The notes below the pieces were generated by a model. It had not been told where the DNA came from. It saw nothing but the letters and a program-made list of their open reading frames with translations, and ran no database searches. A stretch of DNA of 64,000 nt from Nostoc paludosum FACHB-159 (GTDB lineage: Bacteria; Cyanobacteriota; Cyanobacteriia; Cyanobacteriales; Nostocaceae). This document shows positions 1-8,244 of the stretch, piece after piece (within the stretch, counting starts at the first letter, position 1; the number at the start of each line of letters is the position of its first letter). The stretch is from NCBI RefSeq assembly GCF_014698835.1, contig NZ_JACJTU010000001.1:310001-374000 (forward strand), given 5' to 3'. The translations under genes were made by a program, and so were the position numbers.

Positions 1-905
1 TCTTTAGCACTACATTCGCTGATATTTTCATTCAATTCTGGCCGGTGCAATTGTTCATCTATGAGGGAGATCCAACCCTCTGCCACTGATTCAAATACAA
101 ATTTACCACTCCAATCTGGATTAAAGCGATAAATCGCTACGCGATCGGCATTTAGCAGTTGTCTGAGTTCTGCGGTGCTGGTGCGGAAAATGCTTTCTAA
201 ATCTAGGGACTGACGAATTTTCTCAATAGTTATGGCTATGGTTCTCTGCCATTCTGCTGCTTTTTCTTTCGCTTTAGCTTGTGCTAGTTGCGCCGATTGT
301 AGTTTTACTTGTTCTAGGTAATCTGCTTGCTGTAAAGCTACTCCTAGATGTTCGGCAATCAGTTGCACAAACTCAATTTCTGACGCTTCCCATTGCCGAG
401 GACTATCACACTGATGAATACACAACAATCCCCATAAATCTTTACCTTTCAACAAGGGAGCAACAATATTGGCGCGTACCTGAAATCTTTCTAAAATCTG
501 GATGTAGCAATCACCACCCTTAGCTTGATAAATATCATCTGTTGCTTTAATTCGGCCTTGCTGATAAAGTTCTGCAAAATCTTCGGCAAAGCAGTGATCC
601 CGGACTTTGGCTGCTAGTGCTGAACTCAATTCACTTCGCACATCTTCGTAGATAAATTCTCCTTCCCATGCCAAATCAGGATAAAAACGAAACACACCGA
701 CGCGATCGCTTTTTAGAAGCTGACGGACTTCAGTAACTGTAATTTTAAAAATGGCGTCTATATCTAAAGATTCACGAATTCTGGCAATAACTCCAGACAA
801 AGCTTTTTGCTGCTCATTCTGGCGCAAGGAAAATGCCACATCTGAATCAGATTGTTGCTGTTGTGAATTTGGTTCTATGGGTTGAATAATAGAGGAGTTT
901 TCCAT
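1..905 (-). CDS. GAF-domain sensor protein, 3' part beyond the window (possible cyanobacteriochrome)
   Basis: The reading frame is open from an ATG at 905 down to the window edge, giving 301 residues of the N-terminus. Two phytochrome-type GAF domains are visible, at about 35-195 and from about 222 onward, joined by a charged helical linker. GAF1 contains a DHCF motif (C105) and a second cysteine in CYIQIL (C133). That is the motif and the 28-residue spacing seen in DXCF-type, bilin-binding cyanobacteriochromes. The canonical residue after the second cysteine is His and here it is Tyr, so bilin binding is an inference. A histidine kinase or similar output domain probably follows outside the window. 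The family senses light or small ligands in two-component signalling. Confidence 0.85.
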   Translation of the reverse strand, partial: MENSSIIQPIEPNSQQQQSDSDVAFSLRQNEQQKALSGVIARIRESLDIDAIFKITVTEVRQLLKSDRVGVFRFYPDLAWEGEFIYEDVRSELSSALAAKVRDHCFAEDFAELYQQGRIKATDDIYQAKGGDCYIQILERFQVRANIVAPLLKGKDLWGLLCIHQCDSPRQWEASEIEFVQLIAEHLGVALQQADYLEQVKLQSAQLAQAKAKEKAAEWQRTIAITIEKIRQSLDLESIFRTSTAELRQLLNADRVAIYRFNPDWSGKFVFESVAEGWISLIDEQLHRPELNENISECSAK

Positions 906-990
906 TCCCAGAGGAATTTTATATATTAAAAGTTCTCCTCTCATAGTTCCCTCAACCATCGCAAAGTTAACAATGATCTGTGTAAAAGGG

Positions 991-1020
991 TCTGGGGACT
1001 GGGGATCGGGGACTGGGAAT
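991..1020. repeat. Short tandem heptamer repeat (CCCCAGT-type STRR)
   Basis: Tandem GGGGACT/GGGGATC units lie between the GAF gene and the petN locus. They match the heptanucleotide short tandemly repeated repetitive sequences known from heterocystous cyanobacteria. Apart from this and the hairpin at 1158-1186, nothing is recognised in the 906-1213 gap. Confidence 0.7.
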
Positions 1021-1157
1021 TTGGTAAAAAACAGAAAAATTATGGAATTTGGCAGAAGTTAGACCAAATTTTAGTACTCAGTAATAGAGTTGCCGATCGG
1101 CAGCGCCAACAAAAAATTATGGTGGGAGACTCAGGAAAGGCGACTAGATAAAATAAT

Positions 1158-1186
1158 GTAGGGACATGATAGTATCATGTCCCTAC
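1158..1186. terminator. 13-bp perfect hairpin downstream of the petN locus
   Basis: The arms GTAGGGACATGAT and ATCATGTCCCTAC are separated by 3 nt. The hairpin lies 28 nt beyond the stop of the leftward 54-residue gene, so it can serve as a transcription terminator or 3' stabiliser. The T-run after it on the minus strand is weak. On the plus strand it is followed by an A-run and then a T-run. It could also be a dispersed palindromic repeat. Confidence 0.45.
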
Positions 1187-1213
1187 AAAAAAGATTTTTT
1201 AACTACGAGCGGA

Positions 1214-1378
1214 TTATCGCCGCTTGGGGGTAGTGCTGCGAGTGGTGCGTTTTTCTTCATCTCGACGACGGCGATCGCGCCAATCTGCCAGGGTCAAATA
1301 ACCAATACCACCTGTCACTGCTACTAGCAGCACTACGGCAATTAAAGCCAAAATACTCAGGAATGGACTTTCTACCAT
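1214..1378 (-). CDS. 54-residue single-membrane-span protein downstream of petN
   Basis: An ATG at 1378 opens a 54-codon frame ending in TAA. Residues about 6-30 form one hydrophobic helix (ILALIAVVLLVAVTGGIGYL). It is followed by a strongly basic tail rich in Arg, Lys and Thr, so by the positive-inside rule the C-terminus should face the cytoplasm or stroma side. It starts only 4 nt after the petN stop codon and is almost certainly co-transcribed. I do not recognise a named family. Its size and position suggest a small thylakoid or plasma membrane protein, possibly linked to photosynthetic complexes, but that is inference from the neighbour only. Confidence 0.7.
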   Translation of the reverse strand: MVESPFLSILALIAVVLLVAVTGGIGYLTLADWRDRRRRDEEKRTTRSTTPKRR

Positions 1379-1382
1379 GCCT

Positions 1383-1472
1383 TTACAGTCCGTTACGTCC
1401 CCAGACTACCATTGCAATTGACCAAGTGAACACGACTAGCAGTGATACCCAGCCCAGCGTCAAAATTTCCAT
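1383..1472 (-). CDS. petN: Cytochrome b6f complex subunit VIII (PetN)
   Basis: This is a 29-residue peptide beginning MEILTLGW and ending VVWGRNGL. It has a single transmembrane helix and the conserved W-G-R near the C-terminus that is characteristic of PetN. PetN is a small structural subunit needed for assembly and stability of the cytochrome b6f complex, which carries electrons from plastoquinol to plastocyanin in the thylakoid membrane. The length equals the family norm. It is the first gene of a leftward two-gene unit with the 54-residue membrane protein, and its promoter must lie in 1473-1695, divergent from the sensor kinase. A gene this short is easily missed by automated calling. Confidence 0.9.
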   Translation of the reverse strand: MEILTLGWVSLLVVFTWSIAMVVWGRNGL

Positions 1473-1695
1473 AGTCCCGCTTTTCAAATCATTACAAAAG
1501 GTTTCTAATGTTTATCATACAGGGATTGGGCAGGCTGAGATTTTTTTATCAATGATGTTGTAAGTTTTGTGGGCGATCGCTTTCTCTTGTACCATCTGGA
1601 TATTAATACTTAGTAGTTGAAGTAATTATAAAAACAAGTGTAAAAAAGTAGCGATCGCGCTGTTATATTCGCTGGCTTGGGAATATTAGGGTTAA

Positions 1696-3618
1696 GTGCA
1701 TATATTTCAAATTGAGCAACCCCTAGTATCAATGCCGACATTTCTTAGCTACGCTTTCAACTCCGACGGTTTTATTCCCCACGGACATTGTTATCTCTGG
1801 AAAACTGGATTAGTTTGGCTCCACATTATTTCTGATGCCACTATTGCTTTTGCCTATTATTCTATTTCCTTCCTATTAATTTACTTTATTTCTAAACGCC
1901 AAGACGTGCCTTTTAATGGAGTTTTTCTGTTATTCGGTGCTTTTATCACTGCCTGCGGTACTGGACACTTAATGGATATTTGGACGCTTTGGCATCCAGA
2001 TTATTGGATTTCAGGTTGTCTAAAAGCTCTAACTGCGATTCTTTCGATATACACCGCATTTGCCTTAATTTCTCTGATGCCTCAAGCCTTGACGCTAACC
2101 AGTCCAGCCCAGTTAGAGGTTATCAATCGAGCGCTTTCCACTGAAATTGTAGAGCGCAACCGCATCGAGCAAGAACTACGCAAAGCCGAAGAAGTCGCTC
2201 AAAATTCCAGCCAGGCCAAGAGTGAGTTTCTGGCGAATATGAGTCATGAACTACGTACACCCCTCAATGGCATCTTGGGTTATACACAAATCCTCCAACG
2301 CACAGAATCTTTGAGCGAAAAAGGACGTAAAGGACTGGGCGTCATTTATCAATGTGGTTCTCATCTTTTAACCCTGATTAATGATGTTCTGGATCTTTCC
2401 AAAATCGAAGCTCGCAAACTCGAATTGCATCCTGTTGATTTTTACTTGCCTGCCTTTATTGATAGCGTCACTGAAATTTGCCGCATCCGTGCAGAACAAA
2501 AGGTAATTGCCTTTGAAGTCCAGCTCGATCCTGATTTGCCAACAGGCATTCATGGTGATGAAAAACGCTTACGGCAAGTACTAATTAACTTGCTTAGTAA
2601 TGCGATTAAATTTACTAACCAAGGCAGTGTTACTTTCAAAGTTCAGGTCACTGGTCGAGAATCAAATACCAATGAAAAAACTAACTACAAAATTCGCTTT
2701 GAGGTAATAGATACTGGCACGGGTATAAAACCCCAACAAGCTGAGAAAATCTTTCAGCCCTTTGAACAAGTAGGAAATCAAAAACGACAATCTGAAGGTA
2801 CAGGTTTGGGATTAGCAATTAGCCAAAAAATTGTTTTGTTAATGGGTGGTGAAATTCAGGTGCAAAGTACCTTAGGTAAAGGTAGCACTTTCTGGTTTGA
2901 GGCAAAATTCCCAGAATCTAAAGACTGGGCAAAGGTTTCCAGAGCGCTTGAGCAAGGAACAATTATTGGTTATATGGGACAAAGGCGCACCATTTTAATT
3001 GCAGATGATAAATGGGAAAACCGATCGGTAATTGTAAATTTACTAGAGCCAGTTGGGTTTACTGTTATTGAAGCTAGTCATGGTCAGGAAGCATGGGAAC
3101 AGACTCTAGCCCACAAACCAGACTTAGTGATCACTGACTTAGTGATGCCAATATTAGATGGATTTGAGTTAATTAATCGTTTGCGTCAGTCGGAGCAATT
3201 TCAAAAGATTGCTATCATCGCTTCCTCTGCTAGTGTGTTTGCAATCGACCAGCACAAGAGTATTGATGTTGGCGCAGATACATTTCTACCAAAACCTGTG
3301 GAAGCTGAAGTACTATTAGAAATGCTCCGACAATTTTTGCAACTAAAATGGATTTTTGATGAGAAGGTAGACATAAATAAAAAAACAAAACTACTAGCTT
3401 TTGAACAATCAAATAATACGATATCTCCGGATAAGGAGATTTTAGAAGAGTTACTAGAACTAGTACATGATGGTGATATTCAAAATATTTTAGAACTGGC
3501 GGATAGACTTTCAGCTTCTGATGAAAAGCTCAACGTTTTTGCTCAACACCTTGTCCAACTTGCTAGTAATTTCCAACTCAAACGCTTAGCAACTTTTATC
3601 GAACAATACATTAATTAA
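1696..3618 (+). CDS. Ethylene-receptor-like hybrid histidine kinase
   Basis: The protein has 640 residues. The N-terminus carries three membrane helices resembling the ethylene-binding domain of plant ETR1. Asp47, Cys87 and His91 reproduce the spacing of the ETR1 residues Asp25, Cys65 and His69, where Cys and His bind the copper cofactor. Next come a HisKA domain with phospho-accepting His184 (NMSHELRTPL), an ATPase domain with the N box at about 293-305 and GTGLGL at 367-372, and a receiver domain with Asp480 and Lys532. A helical tail ends the protein. The start is a GTG at 1696; an ATG 12 codons later is an alternative. The next gene, 29 nt downstream, is a likely partner in the same operon. 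Such receptors are known in other cyanobacteria (Synechocystis slr1212). Confidence 0.88.
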   Translation: MHIFQIEQPLVSMPTFLSYAFNSDGFIPHGHCYLWKTGLVWLHIISDATIAFAYYSISFLLIYFISKRQDVPFNGVFLLFGAFITACGTGHLMDIWTLWHPDYWISGCLKALTAILSIYTAFALISLMPQALTLTSPAQLEVINRALSTEIVERNRIEQELRKAEEVAQNSSQAKSEFLANMSHELRTPLNGILGYTQILQRTESLSEKGRKGLGVIYQCGSHLLTLINDVLDLSKIEARKLELHPVDFYLPAFIDSVTEICRIRAEQKVIAFEVQLDPDLPTGIHGDEKRLRQVLINLLSNAIKFTNQGSVTFKVQVTGRESNTNEKTNYKIRFEVIDTGTGIKPQQAEKIFQPFEQVGNQKRQSEGTGLGLAISQKIVLLMGGEIQVQSTLGKGSTFWFEAKFPESKDWAKVSRALEQGTIIGYMGQRRTILIADDKWENRSVIVNLLEPVGFTVIEASHGQEAWEQTLAHKPDLVITDLVMPILDGFELINRLRQSEQFQKIAIIASSASVFAIDQHKSIDVGADTFLPKPVEAEVLLEMLRQFLQLKWIFDEKVDINKKTKLLAFEQSNNTISPDKEILEELLELVHDGDIQNILELADRLSASDEKLNVFAQHLVQLASNFQLKRLATFIEQYIN

Positions 3619-3647
3619 TAAATTTAAATTTTAATTTCAAATCTGCC

Positions 3648-4910
3648 ATGAACAGAAAATCAAATACTGGATTTATCTTAATTGTGGATGATAATCCGAC
3701 AAATTTATCTCTTTTATCTGAAGCCCTCAATAGTGAGGGGTTTCGTTTCCGCGTTGCAATGGATGGAGAAAGCGCGATCGCTCAAGTTGAACGCAATCAA
3801 CCAGAGTTAATTTTACTAGATGTACAAATGCCTGGTATTGATGGATTTGAAACTTGTCGTCGCCTCAAAGCCAATCCTGTTACCCAAAACATTCCGATTA
3901 TTTTTACCACTGCTTTAGCAGATACCGACAGCAAAACTAAAGGGTTTTCCCTTGGTGCAGTAGACTATATCCCGAAACCCTTTGCACAAGAGGAAGTTAT
4001 CGCTAGAGTGCGTGTGCATTTACAACTCAAACAATTGAATGAATCTTTGGAACAACAAGTTAGCGATCGCACTAAGGCTTTGCAACAAGCCCAAGTCAAA
4101 CTAGTGCAACAAGAAAAGCTATCAACACTTGGAGAGTTAGTTGCTGGTATTGGTCATGAAATCAATAACCCCGTTAACTTTATTTCTAGCAATATTCCAC
4201 CTTTGCAAGAATACATTGGAGCAATCACCGAGTTGCTCTCAATATATAAACAAGAGTATCCAAACCCAACAGCTAAAATTACTACTGCTATTAACAACTT
4301 GGATCTGGATTTTGTTCTCGAAGATATCACAAAAATCTTAAACTCACTAGAAGTCGGAAGTGAGCGAATCCGTAACCTTTCAAATTCACTCCGCAACTTC
4401 TCTCGTTCGGATAGCGATGTCAAAATATCTGCTGATTTGCACCAAGGGCTAGATAGCACACTCATGATTTTGCAACACCGTCTCAAGGCTAATAGCGATC
4501 GCCCGCGGATTGAAGTCATTAAAAATTATGGAGTCTTACCACAAGTAAACTGTTATCTAGGGCAGATGAACCAAGTATTTATGAATATTTTGGCAAACGC
4601 GGTTGATGCTTTAGATGAAGCTATAGTACAAGGCAAAATCAGCAATATAATTCCTCAGATTCAAATTTCAACAGAAATAGATTCGGAAGAATTTGCTGTA
4701 ATTCGGATTGGTGACAATGGCATTGGTATTCCTGAACGGTTGAAAAAACGCTTATTTGAACCGTTATTTACTACAAAAACTGTTGGTAAAGGTACTGGAC
4801 TTGGCTTGTCCATCGCCTATGAAATAGTTGTAGAAAAACACAAAGGTATATTAGAAGTTAACTCTCAACCAGGTATGGGAACTGAATTTATCATCAAAAT
4901 TCCCACATGA
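3648..4910 (+). CDS. Receiver domain-histidine kinase (response regulator with C-terminal kinase)
   Basis: This protein has 420 residues. An N-terminal receiver domain has acidic residues D14/D15, phosphoacceptor Asp58 and Lys110. A coiled-coil linker (about 125-155) leads to a HisKA region with His170 in GIGHEINNPVNFI and an ATPase domain with GTGLGLSIAYEI near the C-terminus. There is no membrane segment, so it acts in the cytoplasm. The receiver-first layout is typical of cyanobacterial phosphorelay intermediates. It lies 29 nt after the ethylene-receptor-like kinase and probably takes phosphoryl groups from it; this partner assignment is inferred from adjacency. No DNA-binding output domain is present, so a further regulator elsewhere is expected. 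Confidence 0.88.
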   Translation: MNRKSNTGFILIVDDNPTNLSLLSEALNSEGFRFRVAMDGESAIAQVERNQPELILLDVQMPGIDGFETCRRLKANPVTQNIPIIFTTALADTDSKTKGFSLGAVDYIPKPFAQEEVIARVRVHLQLKQLNESLEQQVSDRTKALQQAQVKLVQQEKLSTLGELVAGIGHEINNPVNFISSNIPPLQEYIGAITELLSIYKQEYPNPTAKITTAINNLDLDFVLEDITKILNSLEVGSERIRNLSNSLRNFSRSDSDVKISADLHQGLDSTLMILQHRLKANSDRPRIEVIKNYGVLPQVNCYLGQMNQVFMNILANAVDALDEAIVQGKISNIIPQIQISTEIDSEEFAVIRIGDNGIGIPERLKKRLFEPLFTTKTVGKGTGLGLSIAYEIVVEKHKGILEVNSQPGMGTEFIIKIPT

Positions 4911-4946
4911 TAAGAACATTTAATTACAAAATAAGAATTGGTAACT

Positions 4947-5006
4947 AGGGACTGGGGACTGGTTCAGAAGGCAGAAGGCAGAAGGCAGGAGGCAGGAGGC
5001 AGAAGG
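4947..5006. repeat. Heptamer repeats (GGGGACT then GGCAGAA units)
   Basis: Two heptamer families follow each other: GGGACTG units, then GGCAGAA/GGCAGGA units. The rest of the 4911-5269 gap contains an imperfect hairpin at about 5010-5030 (CCCACCCTTAAAAGAGTGGG), further degenerate copies of CCAATCCCTA-type repeats at 5215-5262, and no supported gene. Confidence 0.7.
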
Positions 5007-5269
5007 CAACCCACCCTTAAAAGAGTGGGATTGTAACAAGGATGTTTTATACCTTGCTGCAAGCAGTCTCGATATAATTATTTATCTAAACTCAGCTTTA
5101 GACCCAGAACTAAAGTTTTAATTGTTAATCCTAACCTTCTGCGTTCTGCCCTGTCTTTGACACGCTGCGCGAACGAACTTCTGCCTTTCTTTGTAAACTT
5201 TCAATTCCCTACCAACTACCAATCCCTAATCCCCAGTACCCAATCCCTAATCCCCAATCCCTATAGACA

Positions 5270-5749
5270 GTGAACACAATTTCAAATCCTCAATTAATGG
5301 CAGAACGCCTAGAATCTCTCAAGGCTGGTATAATTGGAGGTTTTTCTTTATTTTTTGGCTTTGCGATCGCTAGTTTTTTAAATACTTTAGTACTGGCAAA
5401 GTATTTTCCAATACTTGTAACTTTACAAAGTAATATTAATTGGCATTTGTGGGTGAGTGCTGCTGTTGCAACTTTTACTGGTTTTTTATTTGGTGTCACT
5501 TACCGCTATATCATCCGCTCAGATAAAAATCCTCAACTCAAATCTGGTGGTGTGCTGGCTTTTGGCTTGGTGCGTGGATTAACCCAAATAGAACTTGGGT
5601 GGAATTCTGATAGCACAATTTGGCCTTTTTTGGTATTGGCGACAGAAAGTGTATTGTGGTTTGCAATCGCAGCGATCGCCCTTGATATCGCTATGCAGCT
5701 AAATTGGGTGAAACCTTTTCCATCAAAGCAGAATTCAGAATTAGAATAG
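5270..5749 (+). CDS. Conserved membrane protein, function unknown
   Basis: This protein has 159 residues and starts at a GTG just after a block of CCCTAATCCCCAAT repeats. Four hydrophobic segments are visible at about 20-45, 63-80, 93-110 and 122-145, so it is an integral membrane protein. I do not recognise a named domain. The gene stands alone between the kinase pair and the exonuclease gene. The true start may be the internal ATG at residue 10 (MAERLESLKAG), which is followed directly by the first helix. Confidence 0.7.
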   Translation: MNTISNPQLMAERLESLKAGIIGGFSLFFGFAIASFLNTLVLAKYFPILVTLQSNINWHLWVSAAVATFTGFLFGVTYRYIIRSDKNPQLKSGGVLAFGLVRGLTQIELGWNSDSTIWPFLVLATESVLWFAIAAIALDIAMQLNWVKPFPSKQNSELE

Positions 5750-5934
5750 CGTCTGTGCTTAGAGAATTAGGGTAGCACAGCCCACAGCTAACTGTGTTAC
5801 TTACACAAAATTGTGCTTCAAATAAATGAAAAACCTATAACTAGTATTATTTTGTAGTATAATTAATACAAAAAACATATATAACTATTATATAAGGTTT
5901 AATTGATTCTGTATTCTTGAATATTATCTGAATT

Positions 5935-6528
5935 ATGAAAGCTAAAAGAACCCACTATTATTTAATAGTTGATTTAGAAGCTACATGCTGTGACAAAGGA
6001 ACTGTTCCCCGCCACGAAATGGAAATTATCGAAATCGGTGCAGTGATGCTGAATCGAGAAACGTGGGAAATTGATTCGGAGTTTCAGCAATTTATCCAAC
6101 CTGTTAGACATACACAACTAACACCCTTTTGCACAGAATTGACTACTATTCAACAGCAAGATGTTGATGAAGCACCAAAATTTATAGAGGCAATTTCTCG
6201 CTTCCAAGAATGGATTAATTTATTTTCCAATCATATTTTTTGTTCTTGGGGCAATTATGACAAAAATCAATTTATTCAAGATTGCGCGTTTCATAATGTT
6301 CCTTATCCTTTTGGTTCAGAACACATAAATATCAAAGACGAATTTTCCAAATACCTTGGTGTCTCTAAAAAATTTGGTATGGCACAAGCTCTCAATGAGT
6401 TGGGTATAGAATTGCAAGGCACACACCATCGTGGCATTGATGATGCCCGCAACATTGCATCTATCTACAGACATATGGGGACTGGGGACTGGGGATTGGG
6501 GACTGGGAATAAAGAGCCAAAGGGATGA
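5935..6528 (+). CDS. DEDDh-family 3'-5' exonuclease
   Basis: This protein has 197 residues. Motif I is IVDLEATCCD (D13, E15). EIIEIGAVMLN follows, motif II is around the conserved W/D in CSWGNYDKNQF, and the last motif is HHRGIDDARNIA with the catalytic His and Asp. This is the RNase T/ERI-1-type fold, which removes nucleotides from the 3' end of RNA or DNA; the substrate here cannot be read from sequence. The last 14 or so residues (TGDWGLGTGNKEPKG) are encoded by a GGGGACT heptamer array. The native C-terminus has therefore probably been replaced or extended by repeat sequence after the conserved domain. Confidence 0.85.
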   Translation: MKAKRTHYYLIVDLEATCCDKGTVPRHEMEIIEIGAVMLNRETWEIDSEFQQFIQPVRHTQLTPFCTELTTIQQQDVDEAPKFIEAISRFQEWINLFSNHIFCSWGNYDKNQFIQDCAFHNVPYPFGSEHINIKDEFSKYLGVSKKFGMAQALNELGIELQGTHHRGIDDARNIASIYRHMGTGDWGLGTGNKEPKG

Positions 6529-6586
6529 GGGGATAAGAGGAATAACCAATCCCCAATCCCCAGTCCCTAATACCCAGTCCCTTTTA
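6476..6586. repeat. Inverted pair of STRR heptamer arrays overlapping a gene 3' end
   Basis: GGGGACT/GGGGATT units at 6476-6510 face CCCCAAT/CCCCAGT/CCCTAAT units at about 6547-6583 in inverted orientation. The left array lies inside the exonuclease frame and the right one ends at the hydrolase stop codon. Between two convergent genes the structure can fold into a long hairpin and may act as a bidirectional terminator, which is inference. Confidence 0.7.
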
Positions 6587-7516
6587 AAGACTGCTAATCG
6601 CTTCTACAACTAGCTTGGAAACAAAAGGCAAAATTTCACGATTCTTAGCCTGGGCTTTGCCTTCAGTAAATACTACTAAGAGGTAGGGGCGCTGGTTTGG
6701 TAACTCAATATAGGCGACATCATGGCGGACTTGACTTGTCCAACCGGCCTTTGACCAAATTTGGGCATCTTTGGGAAGTCCACCGCCTAAAAAACCTGTT
6801 ACTTGGTCTTCCTCGAAATAAGTGGGCAAATCTTGGAGGTCGCGTTTGAGCAAACTCATCATCGCTTGCGATCGCACACTTGAAACTGCCACTCCACCGA
6901 TAATACTATGCATTAATCTGGCGATCGCATTTGTGGTTAACATATTACGATTTTCCAGTAACTCTCCCACAAATGCCCGCTCCCGTCCATAGGGGCCATC
7001 ACCCCAAGTTTTTTGACAGACGTTAATCGTCTCCATTTCTTCCCATCCCAAGGATTGGTAATAGCGGTTAACGATATTACGCTGATATTTCCAGGTTTCA
7101 AATGGGGCGACTGGTAGTTCTGGGCCTGAGGTGGTGCCAGTGAGAATGTCCACAACCAAGCTGGTAGCATCATTACTAGAGTCTACAATCATATCCCGCA
7201 AGGCTCGCTCTAACTCCTTAGAAGTTTGGCTCATGCCTTTTTCCAGCCATTCATTGACTGCCACCAGATAAAATAGTTTGACTACACTTGCAGGGTAAAT
7301 CCGTTCAACACCCCGATAACTAAAACCCCGAACTGGGTGGTTCCAAAAAGCGTTGGGAGTCAGGGCACCACCAGTATTTACCGGCACTGGGGGATCGTAA
7401 ACAACCCAAGTCAAGGCAATTTGGTTGCGCGCTAAGGTAGGAAATGCTGCCCAAGTTGCATCTAAAATGCCTAACCCAAGATTTTCGAGTTGTTCGTCTT
7501 TATTAAAAAAAATCAT
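6584..7516 (-). CDS. Serine hydrolase of class A beta-lactamase fold
   Basis: The ATG at 7516 gives a protein of 310 residues. The class A active-site motifs are present: SVVK (nucleophile S77, K80), SSN at about 113-115 in the SxN position, and KAG in SKAGWTS at the KTG position. No clear signal peptide is visible, although these enzymes act on peptidoglycan or beta-lactams outside the cytoplasm. Altered motif residues argue for a penicillin-binding-protein-like hydrolase of cell-wall metabolism rather than a true resistance enzyme. It is divergent from the NlpC/P60 gene with only 9 nt between start codons, which supports a shared cell-wall role. An in-frame TTG two codons upstream is less likely as start. 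Confidence 0.8.
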   Translation of the reverse strand: MIFFNKDEQLENLGLGILDATWAAFPTLARNQIALTWVVYDPPVPVNTGGALTPNAFWNHPVRGFSYRGVERIYPASVVKLFYLVAVNEWLEKGMSQTSKELERALRDMIVDSSNDATSLVVDILTGTTSGPELPVAPFETWKYQRNIVNRYYQSLGWEEMETINVCQKTWGDGPYGRERAFVGELLENRNMLTTNAIARLMHSIIGGVAVSSVRSQAMMSLLKRDLQDLPTYFEEDQVTGFLGGGLPKDAQIWSKAGWTSQVRHDVAYIELPNQRPYLLVVFTEGKAQAKNREILPFVSKLVVEAISSL

Positions 7517-7525
7517 TCTCAAATA

Positions 7526-8230
7526 ATGTCCTTTAATCTAAAATCCCAAATCCCAAATCTAAAATCAGCAGAGTATCAGTGTCTAGCTGACCTGAACTTA
7601 TACGATTCTCCTGAGTGTACGCGCCTAGCAACTCAAGCCGCATCTGGGCGACATTTATGGGTAACATCAAATCATCAGGATTCGGCGGTTGAGGTGTATT
7701 TGCGTGAAGATGACTATCCCGGATGGGTATCCTTTTCAGATTTGGGTTTATTACAACCTGCTACTGTACTTTATCAGGCTGCAAGATTTTCTGAATCTGA
7801 AATTAAAAAACTGCTAGCAGAGGTTATTGCATTTACCCAAAAAGCCATGCAACAACCAAATTATTACCTCTGGGGTGGTACGGTAGGGCCAAATTATGAT
7901 TGTTCTGGGTTAATGCAAGCGGCGTTTGCTTCGGTGGGTATTTGGTTACCAAGAGATGCTTATCAACAGGAAGGATTTACTCAACCAATTACCATTGCAG
8001 AATTAGCAGCTGGGGATCTGGTATTTTTTGGGACTAGCCAAAAAGCAACCCATGTGGGACTTTATCTGGCGGATGGTTATTATATCCATAGTTCTGGAAA
8101 GGAACAGGGACGCAATGGGATTGGCATTGATGTTCTTTCGGAACAGGGGGATGCTGTTAGTCAGTCGTATTATCAGCAGCTGCGCGGTGCTGGTAGAGTT
8201 TTTAAGAGTTACGAACCACAGAGACGCTGA
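7526..8230 (+). CDS. SH3b-NlpC/P60 gamma-D-glutamyl-L-diamino acid endopeptidase
   Basis: This protein has 234 residues. The N-terminal bacterial SH3 domain (about 15-80) is followed by an NlpC/P60 cysteine peptidase domain (about 95-230). The catalytic triad is Cys126 (NYDCSGLM), His176 (ATHVGLYL) and His188 (YYIHSS). This numbering agrees with the structurally characterised Anabaena/Nostoc homologues and supports the ATG at 7526 over the upstream TTG. The enzyme cuts peptidoglycan stem peptides between D-Glu and the diamino acid, in recycling or remodelling. No signal peptide is seen. The N-terminal codons overlap a CCCAAATC-type repeat. The glycosyltransferase gene follows after 14 nt. Confidence 0.92.
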   Translation: MSFNLKSQIPNLKSAEYQCLADLNLYDSPECTRLATQAASGRHLWVTSNHQDSAVEVYLREDDYPGWVSFSDLGLLQPATVLYQAARFSESEIKKLLAEVIAFTQKAMQQPNYYLWGGTVGPNYDCSGLMQAAFASVGIWLPRDAYQQEGFTQPITIAELAAGDLVFFGTSQKATHVGLYLADGYYIHSSGKEQGRNGIGIDVLSEQGDAVSQSYYQQLRGAGRVFKSYEPQRR

Positions 8231-8244
8231 GGACGCTGAGGAAG

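Noticed and set aside
281..523. Plus-strand frame of 80 codons
   Set aside because: It is antisense to the GAF sensor gene, which shows clear domain conservation on the minus strand.
1363..1563. Plus-strand frame of 66 codons
   Set aside because: It overlaps petN and its promoter antisense; petN is the supported gene.
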